From CAZEQD01 sp964514305 (GTDB taxonomy: Bacteria > Acidobacteriota > Aminicenantia > Aminicenantales > Aminicenantaceae), in the NCBI GenBank assembly GCA_964514305.1, contig CAZEQD010000034.1, forward strand, positions 1-22,264: a stretch of DNA of 22,264 nucleotides, in the 5' to 3' direction. Below, in pieces: positions 13,551-20,807 of the stretch. Numbering within the stretch: the stretch's first letter is position 1; each line of letters starts with the position of its first letter. The position numbers were made by a program, and so were the translations under genes. The notes beneath the pieces are model-generated. The model was not told the origin of the DNA. It worked only from the letters and a program-made list of their open reading frames with translations, and made no database searches.

Positions 13551-14381
13551 ATGACCGCTGAAAGCAAAGAAAAAAGATGTGCAGAATTAATTGAGAAGTC
13601 AAAAAAAGTTATCAGGGAGGCATTTGAAAAATTCAAACCTTCTGAGTTGGGTATTACCTGGACTGGTGGCAAAGACAGCACGTTAAACCTCTGGATAATT
13701 CGTCAAGTGTGTTTGGAAAATAATATCGACCTGCCACGAGTTATGACAATTGATGAAGGTGATGCATTTCCGGAAATAACAGATTTTCTAATAAGGATTT
13801 CAAAAAAATGGAACATAGACCTTGAGTGGTGCTGTAATTTCGACGTGCTTAAATGTTGCCAAAGCCACTTAGGTAGTACAGTTCATGTAAAGGATCTGAA
13901 CGAGCGGAATCAGGCTGAACTTAAACGTATCGGATTTAAAGACGATAAATTTAAATTTGAAGCAGAATCAGAGGCAGGTAATCATCTGATGAAGACTGTT
14001 GTATTTAATCAGTTCGTTGAGAAATATAATATAAAAGGCATGTTCGTAGCTGTGCGGTGGGATGAACAGGAGGCAAGGAAGAACGATAAGTATTTTACAG
14101 AAAAAGAAGGTGGAGAGTTAATGCCCGCGCATACCAGAATAGCTCCGATTTTGCATTTTACAGCAAGAGACATTTGGAATACTACCAAGCTTTACAATAT
14201 TCCCTATTGTCCACTTTATGAAATAGGTTACATTTCCCTAGGAGCAAGATCTACCAGTAACCCAACGGAAATTGGGGTGCCTGCCTGGGAACAGGACCTT
14301 GAGCACATAGATGAAAGAAGCGGCAGAAGACAGGATAAGGAAGCGGCCATGGAAAGGTTACGGAAGCTAGGATATATGTAA
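13551..14381 (+). CDS. CysD/PAPS-reductase-family PP-loop protein
   Basis: A 276-residue adenine-nucleotide alpha-hydrolase (PP-loop) protein. The ATP pyrophosphate loop is WTGGKDST (Gly39-Gly40-Lys41-Asp42-Ser43). Further stretches parallel CysD, the small subunit of ATP sulfurylase: HLMKTVVFNQFVEKYNIKG, VRWDEQEAR (Arg169, Asp171, Glu172), HFTARDIWN, and a C-terminal DERSGRRQDKEAAMERLRKL resembling the SERxGRxIDRDQ end of CysD. It lacks the ECGxH tail of CysH reductases, so thiol-dependent PAPS reduction is unlikely. An unusual CC-x6-CC (94-95, 102-103) is present. No cysN GTPase gene follows. AGGAGG seven bases upstream fixes the start. It likely activates or processes an adenylyl sulfate-type intermediate, but the reaction is open. 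Confidence 0.82.
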   Translation: MTAESKEKRCAELIEKSKKVIREAFEKFKPSELGITWTGGKDSTLNLWIIRQVCLENNIDLPRVMTIDEGDAFPEITDFLIRISKKWNIDLEWCCNFDVLKCCQSHLGSTVHVKDLNERNQAELKRIGFKDDKFKFEAESEAGNHLMKTVVFNQFVEKYNIKGMFVAVRWDEQEARKNDKYFTEKEGGELMPAHTRIAPILHFTARDIWNTTKLYNIPYCPLYEIGYISLGARSTSNPTEIGVPAWEQDLEHIDERSGRRQDKEAAMERLRKLGYM

Positions 14382-14460
14382 GCAATAAAGTTAGAATTCT
14401 TAAAAGGAGCTTTCGGTTTCTCACTAAATAAAATCATTTTTAAAGGAAGATAATTAAGCA

Positions 14461-15582
14461 ATGAAGAGAAAGCAGTATGGTGTAACTTTTTATAATCCCT
14501 CAAAAACTTATAATGGATACACATTGTTTTCCCCGCTGGGATGTAAAGATACCTGGTTGATTGATATGCAGGGTCGGATTGTTCATCATTGGCCGCTGCC
14601 TAACCTTCCAGGGACCTATGGAAAGCTTTTGCCCAATGGCCACTTGATTTATGCCTGTAGATCTGATCCAGATAAAAGGGAAAAAGCAGGTGCCCCCAAA
14701 CTCTCAGGTTTCGGAGGATTACTCCGAGAGGTGGATTGGGATAACAATCTGATATGGGAGTATGAGGACCATTTTATGCACCACGACTTTTGCCGCATGG
14801 AAAATGGAAACACCATGGTTCTCAAATATGTGGAAGTACCTCCGGAAATCGCGGCTAAGCTTAAAGGAGGTATTCCTGAAACCGAGGACAACGGAAAAAT
14901 ATGGTGTGATAGTATTAATGAAATAACTCCTGAGGGCAAAGTAGTTTGGGAGTGGTTTTCCTACGAGCATCTTGATTCCGTAAAGGATAGTATTTGTCCT
15001 TTATGTACCCGCAAAGAATGGACACATGGTAATACATGTTTTGTTCTTCCTGATGGTGATATTCTTACCTGTTTCCGTCAGATAAATACTGTTTGTATCA
15101 TTGATAAAAAAACGGGTGATATTAAGTGGAAATGGGGCAGTGGTTTAGGTGAACTGGCGCATGGCCATGATGCCCAACTATTGCCCAATGGAAATATCTT
15201 GATATTTGATAATGGGTTCCACCGAGCTGGTGTTGAAGTTGCTTCCTCAATGGTAATTGAGCTTAATCCAAATACCAAAAAAATAGAATGGGAATATCGT
15301 GGCGATCCTGTAAGCGACTTCTTTAGTGCGGCTTGTTCTGGAGCCCAGCGATTGCCTAATGGAAACACTTTGATTTGCTCATCTATGGAGGCGCGGATTT
15401 TTGAAATAACTAGGAAAGGTGAAATAGTCTGGGAATACATTAATCCATTTTTTGGAGAAATTGAATTTGGAAGAGTCAACTGGGTGTTTAGGGCCTATCG
15501 CTATGGACCTGAGTATGAAGGCCTGGAGGGGAAGGAGCTTTCCCCAGAAAAATTTGACTCATGGAATAGGATCTATAGCTGA
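14461..15582 (+). CDS. Arylsulfotransferase-like beta-propeller protein without signal peptide
   Basis: A 373-residue paralogue of the exported protein two genes upstream, closely similar along its whole length from QYGVTFYNPSKTYNGYTLF onward. It starts only five residues before that point: an in-frame TAA at 14455-14457 rules out an upstream signal peptide, so it should be cytoplasmic. The probable catalytic set is kept: His107/His108, His189-x-Asn191, Arg206 and HGHD (His234, His236). It adds a CPLC motif (Cys179, Cys182) where the exported copy has CPLD. The sequence before its start resembles that before the first copy, pointing to duplication. Lying between CysD-like and Sat genes, it may handle sulfuryl transfer inside the cell, which would be unusual for ASST proteins. 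Confidence 0.8.
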   Translation: MKRKQYGVTFYNPSKTYNGYTLFSPLGCKDTWLIDMQGRIVHHWPLPNLPGTYGKLLPNGHLIYACRSDPDKREKAGAPKLSGFGGLLREVDWDNNLIWEYEDHFMHHDFCRMENGNTMVLKYVEVPPEIAAKLKGGIPETEDNGKIWCDSINEITPEGKVVWEWFSYEHLDSVKDSICPLCTRKEWTHGNTCFVLPDGDILTCFRQINTVCIIDKKTGDIKWKWGSGLGELAHGHDAQLLPNGNILIFDNGFHRAGVEVASSMVIELNPNTKKIEWEYRGDPVSDFFSAACSGAQRLPNGNTLICSSMEARIFEITRKGEIVWEYINPFFGEIEFGRVNWVFRAYRYGPEYEGLEGKELSPEKFDSWNRIYS

Positions 15583-15785
15583 AATACTTTTCGAGAATAG
15601 TTGTATGCTTGCCAAAATGGAATAAGGACAGCTACTCTTTTACTTTTGGCATTTCAGATATTAAACAATTAGATGGAGATATAAAACTGCTAAATTCTTC
15701 AAAGATAAAGGGGCTTTCATAGAAAAACAGAATACGCGAGGTGATTTTTTATAGCAAAAATTATGAGGTCAGATAATAAAAGAGG

Positions 15786-17048
15786 ATGATGAAATATAAA
15801 GGACATGGTGGCAAAGCAATTGTGGAAAGAGTAGTATCTTCACAATCACAGGCAAAAAAGCTCATTAAAGGATTAAAAAGTGTAGCTGTTACTGGACGAA
15901 TTGCCAGGGAATGTATCAACATCGCTTATGGCTTTTTTACTCCATTAAAGGGTTTTATGGGCAAAGCTCATATAAATGCAGTATGTGAAAAGATGACCCT
16001 GACAAACGGAACGCTTTGGCCTATTCCGATTGTTTTCGATATCAAAGAAGAAGTAATCAGAGAAAAAACAATTGAGAAAGGGAATACTATTCTTCTCCTC
16101 TATCGAGACAGAGCTTTAGCTATATTAGAAGTGGAAGAGATATTTAATTACGACATGACGAAAATGAAGCAAGCTGTATTTGGCACAACTGATGCAAAGC
16201 ATCCTGGCGTAAAAATGTATGACGGTTTTGAGAACACATTCATTGCTGGGAAAATTACCCTTGTAAACCGTCCTAAGTTCCAGCCGCCTTTTGATAAGTT
16301 TTGGTATACACCAAAACAAATGCGTCAAAAAATTGCAGAGAAAGGTTGGAAAAGAACTGTTGCTCATCAAACGAGAAATGTCCCTCACAGCGGCCACGAG
16401 TGGTTAATGAAAGGGGCCTGGTTTTCTACAAATGGTGAAATGCCTGTGGAAAAGCTGGAAACGGGCATTCTGGTTAGCTGCATTATAGGGCCAAAACGAG
16501 TTGGTGACTATATTGACGAGGCCATTCTTTTGGGCCACCAGAAACTCCATGACGCAGGTTATTTCAGAGATGATATACATTTAGTATCATTTGTCATGTG
16601 GGATATGCGATATGCCGGCCCTAAAGAGGCAATTCTGCACGCAATAATAAGAGAAAACCTGGGTTGCACCCATCATATGTTTGGCAGAGACCACGCTGGT
16701 GTGGGAAGTTACTATGGCTCGTACGATGCCCACAGGATATTTGACCAGATTCCAGAAGGAAGTTTGAATATCAAACCTATCCGTGTCCTCGAGTGGTGGT
16801 ATTGTCCTATCTGCGGAGAAGTAACTTATTCTGGATTGTGTGGCCACAGCAAAGAGAGACAAGCTTTTAGTGGTACTATGATAAGAAGCATAATCCAAGA
16901 CAAGGTCAAACCCACTAGGCTCATCTTCAGGCCTGAAGTTTTTGAACAAGTGATGGAATCTGCTGAAAAATATGGGTTTGGGTCTCCTTTCTGTACCGAG
17001 GAATATCTCGAAAAAAGGCAGCCGGTCTTTAAATTGCCAAAATTGTAA
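15786..17048 (+). CDS. sat: ATP sulfurylase (sulfate adenylyltransferase), dissimilatory/homo-oligomeric type
   Basis: A 420-residue Sat that interconverts ATP plus sulfate with APS plus pyrophosphate. The core motifs are clear: AHQTRNVPHSGHE (194-205) with the HxGH nucleotidyl-transfer motif (His201, His204), and GRDHAGVG (300-307). A C-terminal zinc site, Cys340-x2-Cys343-x8-Cys352-x-His354, occurs in many sulfate-reducer and sulfur-oxidiser enzymes. There is no APS kinase fusion. Two adjacent ATGs (15786 and 15789) follow AGAGG very closely; the second has better but still short spacing. It lies 203 bases after the second ASST-like gene and 35 bases before the small unknown gene. Which direction it runs cannot be told here, because no APS reductase is present. 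Confidence 0.95.
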   Translation: MMKYKGHGGKAIVERVVSSQSQAKKLIKGLKSVAVTGRIARECINIAYGFFTPLKGFMGKAHINAVCEKMTLTNGTLWPIPIVFDIKEEVIREKTIEKGNTILLLYRDRALAILEVEEIFNYDMTKMKQAVFGTTDAKHPGVKMYDGFENTFIAGKITLVNRPKFQPPFDKFWYTPKQMRQKIAEKGWKRTVAHQTRNVPHSGHEWLMKGAWFSTNGEMPVEKLETGILVSCIIGPKRVGDYIDEAILLGHQKLHDAGYFRDDIHLVSFVMWDMRYAGPKEAILHAIIRENLGCTHHMFGRDHAGVGSYYGSYDAHRIFDQIPEGSLNIKPIRVLEWWYCPICGEVTYSGLCGHSKERQAFSGTMIRSIIQDKVKPTRLIFRPEVFEQVMESAEKYGFGSPFCTEEYLEKRQPVFKLPKL

Positions 17049-17083
17049 GAGCAAAAATTTTTTTGAAAGATATAAAAGTAAGA

Positions 17084-17398
17084 ATGACTGAAAAATATCC
17101 TATCAATATATGGATCAATGAAGAACGGCACGAAAAGCTAAAAAAGCTCGGTTTGGCTGATATGACTGAAGATGTGTTAGCAGGGATGAAAGTTCTTCGG
17201 TTATACTGTACTGACGATCAGAAGAATCAGTTGTTGAAACTTTATCCAATGGCCAAATACGACTCTGCCACCACCAAAAGCATTGAGCTGCTCCCCGCTG
17301 ATGCCAAAGACGAAATGTTTGAGTTAGTAATTGAGAGAAAAAGATTGGACGTTATAGAGGAATTTTTAAAAGTTAAAAAAAATCTGAGTCGGAAGTAA
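17084..17398 (+). CDS. Unknown 104-residue protein linked to sat
   Basis: A small, charged, soluble protein between Sat and the TRAP genes. It begins MTEKYPINIWINEERHEKL and alternates predicted helices and short strands, ending in a basic ERKRLDVIEEFLKVKKNLSRK. It has one Cys (Cys42) and no transmembrane segment or signal peptide. An in-frame TTG at 17063 would add seven residues; neither start has a clear Shine-Dalgarno sequence. The clean spacing (35 bases after sat, 31 before dctP) and codon use like its neighbours support a real gene. I do not recognise a family. Its place suggests a role tied to Sat or to regulation of the cluster. Confidence 0.65.
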   Translation: MTEKYPINIWINEERHEKLKKLGLADMTEDVLAGMKVLRLYCTDDQKNQLLKLYPMAKYDSATTKSIELLPADAKDEMFELVIERKRLDVIEEFLKVKKNLSRK

Positions 17399-17429
17399 GA
17401 TCGAAGGTTTATTAATAAGGAGGTTGAAA

Positions 17430-18527
17430 ATGAAAGGTAAAAGATTATTATTGAGAAGCAGCATCATTTGCCTTGTCTTTTCAGCTATAGTTGTGTCTCT
17501 GGCTTTGATGACAAGCTCATGTGCCAAGAAAGAAAGAGAAATTTCAACAGCAGAAGTACCAGCTGACTATAAAACTATAACCCTGAAAGTAAATATGCCA
17601 ACACCGCCCGCAGCGGGTTACTGGGAACACTGTTTCAAGCCTCTATTTGACAGAATAAAGGAGATGACTGATGGTCGAGTGAATTACAATGTTTATTTTC
17701 AAAACCAGTTATGCTCTCCCGTCGGATCTTCTGACGCAGTCAGGGCGGGCATTGCCGATTTCAGCTGGGCAATTCAAGGTTACACCCCAGGTAAATTTCC
17801 TCTATCCAGTGTAGTGGAGCTTCCATTTTTAATTCCCAGTCCAGTCGTTGCGATAGGCGGTCCAATATTGCGTGACCTCTACGAGGAATTCCCTGAGATT
17901 AGAGCTGAATACAAAGATTGGAAGCTTTTATGGCTCCAGGTACATATGGCTGCCGACATCCACTCGAAAAAGCCAATCTCCAGCCTGGACGATCTCAAAG
18001 GAATGAAGATATTAACCCAGCCGGCTGAGGCTAAAATAGAAGCGATGAAAGCGCTTGGAGCTACTCCACTAAACATAAGTATTAGCGATTTCTACTTAAG
18101 TCTGGAGAGAGGTATGGCAGATGCTGCTTTTATCGCCTGGGGTGCTTATGAAGCTATGCACCTTTATGAACTAACATCCTATCACTATCTTATAGCAATG
18201 TTGCCGGTACCTTGTTACTACATAATGAATAAAGAGACATTTAACAAAATGCTGCCACAGGATCAAAAGGTAGTAGAATCAGTATTTGGTTTGGGTGGTT
18301 GGGATGCCATGCGAGATACTCTTGCCTGGTCGAGGTGGAAGGTAATCAATGGACCTTGTAAAGACGACACCTTTATTCAACCTTCACCAGAAGATATTAA
18401 AAAGGCAAGAGCCTTGGCTAAGCCCCTATGGGATAAATGGGCAGCAGATAGGGATGTTAAAGGATTGCCTGGAACTAAAGTTCTTAATAGGGTGCTCGAA
18501 CTTGTGGAAAAATATAAAGATGTATAG
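17430..18527 (+). CDS. TRAP transporter substrate-binding protein (DctP family), lipoprotein
   Basis: A 365-residue DctP-type binding protein. AAGGAGG six bases before the ATG at 17430 is decisive for the start over a TTG at 17424. The N-terminus looks like a lipoprotein signal (hydrophobic 11-27, TSSC with Cys31), unlike the free periplasmic form of many TRAP systems. Family stretches are TLKVNMPTPPAAGYWEHC, FKPLFDRIKEMTDGRVNYNVYF, GIADFSWAIQGYTPGKFPL, SLDDLKGMKILTQ and KALGATPLNISISDFYLSL followed by ERGMADAA. At GMKILT the usual KIR(V/T) Arg that pairs with a substrate carboxylate is Leu195, hinting at an unusual ligand. The DctQM permease follows. The ligand is unknown; a sulfonate or organosulfate is inferred from context. 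Confidence 0.9.
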   Translation: MKGKRLLLRSSIICLVFSAIVVSLALMTSSCAKKEREISTAEVPADYKTITLKVNMPTPPAAGYWEHCFKPLFDRIKEMTDGRVNYNVYFQNQLCSPVGSSDAVRAGIADFSWAIQGYTPGKFPLSSVVELPFLIPSPVVAIGGPILRDLYEEFPEIRAEYKDWKLLWLQVHMAADIHSKKPISSLDDLKGMKILTQPAEAKIEAMKALGATPLNISISDFYLSLERGMADAAFIAWGAYEAMHLYELTSYHYLIAMLPVPCYYIMNKETFNKMLPQDQKVVESVFGLGGWDAMRDTLAWSRWKVINGPCKDDTFIQPSPEDIKKARALAKPLWDKWAADRDVKGLPGTKVLNRVLELVEKYKDV

Positions 18528-18654
18528 TTTGTTTTAACAACAGCAGATTGTGGTAAGCTGATAATTGTGGGGTACCGATTCGATCAAGCATTTCACATCG
18601 TCTTAGGATTATTTTAGAAAGGCGAAACTCTATATAACAAGGAAAGGTAATATA

Positions 18655-20553
18655 ATGTGGCTTGAAAAGGGGCATCAATTCATAATGAAAATAGTTACAC
18701 TCCCGAGTAAAATACTGAATTATATAGGGAGTGCTGTTCTTTTTATACTCGTAATAATGACTACAATAGATGTTACAGGACGATACCTTTTCTCTAAACC
18801 ACTTCCAGCTACTTATGAGCTTACCCAATTTATGTTCTCCATAACAGTCTTCTTCGGGATGGCTTATTTTGGCATTAAAAAAAGGCATATTAGAATAACT
18901 TTGCTTGTTGATAAATTTCCAACCACGGCCCAGAATATTATCGATACTACAACCGGCCTTCTCAGTTTGGGAATATGTATCGTGCTAAGCTGGCAGGCCG
19001 TAGTTCAGGCACGCGTTCTACAGCTCGATAAGTTAAGGTCTGATATATGGCATATTCCTGTCTTTCCTTTTCAGTTATTGGTGGCTTTGGCCCTGGCTGT
19101 TTTGGCTTTGGTCCTCTTGGCTGATTTTCTTGAATCTCTGGCTAACGTATTGAAAAGAGGTGGGATGCTGTGGTTATGGCTATTACCCGGGGCAGTATTG
19201 GTCCTGCTTTTAGTTGGAATGCCGATATGGCTTAAGTCCTTACCATTCACAATAAAAGGTCCTACCTTTGGCGGTATCTGCGTCGCCATTATGTTTATAC
19301 TTTTGTTTTTGCGAATGCACATTGGTTTTGTTCTGTTTTTTTTAGCCTTTCTAGGTATGAGCTATATGATTAATACAACCGCAGGATATAAACTGCTATC
19401 AATGACGCCTTATAACATTGGGACTACCTATATGTATAGCGTAATGCCTCTCTTTATCTTTATGGGTCTGTTTGCTTCCGGTAGTGGGATAGCTCGCTCC
19501 CTCTATGAAACTTCATATAAATGGTTAGGACATCGGCGGGGAGGATTGGCTATGGCTACAGTTGGGGCATGCGCTGGTTTTGCAGCAATATGTGGCGACA
19601 GTATGGCTACCGCGGTTACAATGGGCTCGGTATCCTTACCCGAGATGAAAAAATACAATTACCATGATGGACTGGCTACCGGTTGTGTTGCTGCAGGAGG
19701 AAGCGTGGGAATTCTAATCCCCCCAAGTGCTGCCTTTATTATCTACGGGCTTATTACCGACCAATCCATAGGCAAACTTTTCATGGCCGGCATTCTCCCT
19801 GGCATACTCTTAACTTCTATATTCATAATTACTATTTCTATCCTCTGCAGAAGAAATCCCGCATTAGGCCCTTCAGGACCTGCCGTATCCTTGATTGAGA
19901 AAGTCAAATCGCTCAAGGGTACGTGGGCTCCGTTACTTCTATTTTTGTTTGTTATGGGAGGTATTTATAAGGGTGTCTTCACTCCAACTGAGGCTGGTGC
20001 ACTCGGCTCTTTCGGGGTTCTCGTTATCACCTTAATTACAAAGAAATTCCGCTGGACAAATCTTCATAAAGCTCTGAATGAATCTTTGGGAATAACCGGC
20101 ATGATATTTTTAATGTTTATTGGAGCTATTGCTTTTACCAGATTCTTTTCAGTAACCCGACTGCCCACAATGTTGGCAGAATTCATAGCTGGTCTAGAGT
20201 TGCCTCGCATAGTTATAATGATATGCATTTTGATTCTCTATATAATACTTGGTTGCGTTATGAATGTCCTTCCAGTGCTTATCCTCACCCTACCTGTTAT
20301 TTTTCCTACAGTAATGGTTCTGGGTTATGATCCAATATGGTTTGGGGTCATAATGGTATTAATAGTACAGATAGGAGTGATTACCCCTCCCATAGGCATG
20401 AATGTGTTTGCCATTAGCGGTGTAGCTAAGGGTATTCCCTTAGCAACGATATTTAGAGGAATAATGCCTTTTTGGATAGCTATGATGGTTGCAATAGCTA
20501 TTTTAATAGCTTTTCCCCAAATAGCGCTGTTCTTACCAAATATTCTGAAGTAG
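18655..20553 (+). CDS. Fused TRAP transporter permease DctQM
   Basis: A 632-residue inner-membrane protein joining both TRAP permease subunits. Residues 1 to about 170 form the four-helix DctQ part (TIDVTGRYLFSKPLPATYEL, IKKRHIRITLLVDKF). From about 195 the DctM part shows the signature ICGDSMATAVTMGSVSLPEM, then GCVAAGGSVGILIPPSAAFI and YGLITDQSIGKLFMAGILPG, with about twelve more helices and VITPPIGMNVFAISG near the end. It uses an ion gradient to import the ligand delivered by the DctP lipoprotein. The start has AAAGG about seven bases upstream. It lies 127 bases after dctP with no terminator seen between them. Fusion is common in the family. Confidence 0.93.
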   Translation: MWLEKGHQFIMKIVTLPSKILNYIGSAVLFILVIMTTIDVTGRYLFSKPLPATYELTQFMFSITVFFGMAYFGIKKRHIRITLLVDKFPTTAQNIIDTTTGLLSLGICIVLSWQAVVQARVLQLDKLRSDIWHIPVFPFQLLVALALAVLALVLLADFLESLANVLKRGGMLWLWLLPGAVLVLLLVGMPIWLKSLPFTIKGPTFGGICVAIMFILLFLRMHIGFVLFFLAFLGMSYMINTTAGYKLLSMTPYNIGTTYMYSVMPLFIFMGLFASGSGIARSLYETSYKWLGHRRGGLAMATVGACAGFAAICGDSMATAVTMGSVSLPEMKKYNYHDGLATGCVAAGGSVGILIPPSAAFIIYGLITDQSIGKLFMAGILPGILLTSIFIITISILCRRNPALGPSGPAVSLIEKVKSLKGTWAPLLLFLFVMGGIYKGVFTPTEAGALGSFGVLVITLITKKFRWTNLHKALNESLGITGMIFLMFIGAIAFTRFFSVTRLPTMLAEFIAGLELPRIVIMICILILYIILGCVMNVLPVLILTLPVIFPTVMVLGYDPIWFGVIMVLIVQIGVITPPIGMNVFAISGVAKGIPLATIFRGIMPFWIAMMVAIAILIAFPQIALFLPNILK

Positions 20554-20679
20554 GAATTTAAGAGAGAAATTCACATTCTTTATATAGAAGAAAATCCTTC
20601 GGATTAAAAGGAAGGAAAAAATAAAATTATTCGTAGAATACATTACTAAAAATACCCCTAAAGGAGAAGATACATCGAG

Positions 20680-20799
20680 ATGGAAATATTGATTTTTTAC
20701 CATAATATGCTCTGGCAAGTGGACGCATTTAGACGGAATAGGCGCCCGAAATCAATCGGACTGGACCTAAGCCATCTATTTGCCAGCTGCTGCCTGTAG
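20680..20799 (+). CDS. Possible 39-residue small protein just before tauE
   Basis: A short frame in the 254-base gap between dctQM and the TauE gene. It starts MEILIFYHNMLWQVDAF, has a basic centre (RRNRRPKS) and ends LSHLFASCCL. Its stop is nine bases before the TauE start, and an AAAGGAG lies about 13 bases upstream. It may be a leader peptide coupling translation to tauE, a remnant, or chance. No homologue is recognised. Confidence 0.22.
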   Translation: MEILIFYHNMLWQVDAFRRNRRPKSIGLDLSHLFASCCL

Positions 20800-20807
20800 G
20801 TGATGAC

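Noticed and set aside
15078..15479. A 133-codon minus-strand frame opposite the second ASST-like gene
   Set aside because: Similar antisense frames also appear opposite the first paralogue, reflecting the shared coding sequence rather than a gene.
12131..15582. PQQ-dependent dehydrogenase or plain WD/PQQ propeller as the identity of the two propeller proteins
   Set aside because: The HGN, Arg and HxHD positions and the VNWVFRAYRYGP end fit the arylsulfotransferase family better, although catalytic activity is not proven.
15610..15651. Inverted repeat TGCCAAAA ... TTTTGGCA between the second ASST-like gene and sat
   Set aside because: Only eight AT-rich pairs with a loop of about 26 bases and no T-run; it could arise by chance in this composition.
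16587..17054. A 155-codon minus-strand frame opposite sat
   Set aside because: It is fully antisense to a motif-confirmed ATP sulfurylase and shows no domain; long shadow frames are common opposite conserved genes.
20593..20605. Small hairpin AATCC-TTC-GGATT after dctQM as a terminator
   Set aside because: Five pairs, mostly weak, with no U-tract following; not enough for a terminator call.
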